This document shows positions 7,238 to 7,718 of a stretch of 7,718 bases of DNA, in pieces. Under the pieces are notes generated by a model. The model was not told the origin of the DNA, ran no database searches, and worked only from the letters and a program-made list of their open reading frames with translations. The stretch's first letter is position 1, and the number at the start of each line of letters is the position of its first letter. Both the position numbers and the translations under genes were made by a program. The stretch is taken from the NCBI GenBank assembly GCA_043719385.1, contig JAYSTY010000239.1:1-7718 (forward strand). Direction: 5' to 3'. This DNA is from JAFDVL01 sp043719385. GTDB lineage: Bacteria; Acidobacteriota; Blastocatellia; RBC074.

Positions 7238-7718
7238 TTATTTCTTCTTGAAGTAAAAATCTCCGTCTAGTGAAGTGTTTTCCCATGGCACCTGCTGTCC
7301 GTTGGTTTTCTCCTTGACTGAGATGCGGGTAAGTTTAAGTACTTCTTCAATTTTTAAATTTGGTTCGCGCAAATTCCTGAGCAATTCCTGCGTATACAAA
7401 CCATTCTTGCCGTCTCCATCACTCGCCACTTCGCCAGGGCCGGTGGCATAGGCAACGACTGTTCCACTGGGCGCACTCATCACGGCCAGGCCACGCGAAA
7501 CTGAACGAGTGCTACGTGCAAATGGATTATTGCGACAGGCATCAAGAATCACGATATTCAACCGGCTGCCAGCGGATTCAAGTTCAGACATCACACGCCC
7601 AGCGTCTACGGCTTCAAATTCGATGTCGGTGTCTTTTTGAATATTCGCGCCAATCGGAACCAGATAATTCACGCCTTTGATTTGCAAGCCATGTCCGGCA
7701 AAGAAAAACAGTGCGACG
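7238..7718 (-). CDS. Caspase-like peptidase (C14 family), 5' end beyond the window
   Basis: The visible C-terminal 159 residues belong to a caspase-fold cysteine peptidase. The frame is open to the right edge, so the start lies outside the window; the TTG at 7687 is internal. The fragment begins VALFFFAGHG, where His9 is the catalytic His. ILDACRNNPF follows, with the nucleophile Cys61 of the fragment. The C-terminal part contains VAYATGPGEVASDG, GLYTQELL and VPWENTSLDGDFYF, common in bacterial caspase-like proteins. Both dyad residues are present, so the domain should be active. Bacterial members cut after Arg, Lys or Asp depending on subtype, and specificity cannot be read here. N-terminal or other domains, if any, are unseen. 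It lies 107 bases upstream of clpV with two hairpins between, so co-transcription is likely but expression may differ. Its role in the T6SS locus is unknown; regulatory proteolysis, effector processing or a suicide response are all inference. Confidence 0.92.
   Translation of the reverse strand, partial: VALFFFAGHGLQIKGVNYLVPIGANIQKDTDIEFEAVDAGRVMSELESAGSRLNIVILDACRNNPFARSTRSVSRGLAVMSAPSGTVVAYATGPGEVASDGDGKNGLYTQELLRNLREPNLKIEEVLKLTRISVKEKTNGQQVPWENTSLDGDFYFKKK

Overview
The window is part of a type VI secretion system (T6SS) locus. All seven genes I can support lie on the minus strand, so transcription runs from high to low coordinates. The order is: caspase-like (C14) peptidase (5' end outside the window), clpV/tssH, an unrecognised 174-residue protein, a macrodomain protein, a RES-domain protein, a GH19-type lysozyme/chitinase-fold protein, and vgrG/tssI (3' end outside the window). 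Gaps are 2 to 107 bases, and no gene-free stretch reaches 300 bases, so most of this is probably one operon.

The backbone genes are clear. ClpV is the AAA+ unfoldase that recycles the contracted sheath, and VgrG is the spike tip that carries cargo. The genes between them look like accessory or effector cargo. The GH19 protein has no signal peptide but has the HES active-site motif and the GRGYIQLTG signature, which fits a peptidoglycan-cleaving effector delivered by the spike. The RES protein matches a fold whose characterised members degrade NAD+ or ADP-ribosylate targets. The macrodomain directly upstream belongs to the MacroD/YmdB type, which removes or processes ADP-ribose. RES plus macrodomain is therefore a plausible toxin and antidote (or toxin and product-processing) pair inside a T6SS cargo island, and is the most interesting content here.

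Two near-identical hairpin-forming repeats sit in the 107-base gap between the caspase-like gene and clpV. Their stems pair better in the minus-strand transcript, with G-U wobbles, than on the plus strand, which suggests they act as RNA.

The source is a Gram-negative bacterium with moderate GC content. The caspase-like peptidase, the short palindromic intergenic repeats and the mixed T6SS organisation would fit an Acidobacteriota-like environmental bacterium, but this is a weak impression and not a taxonomic call.
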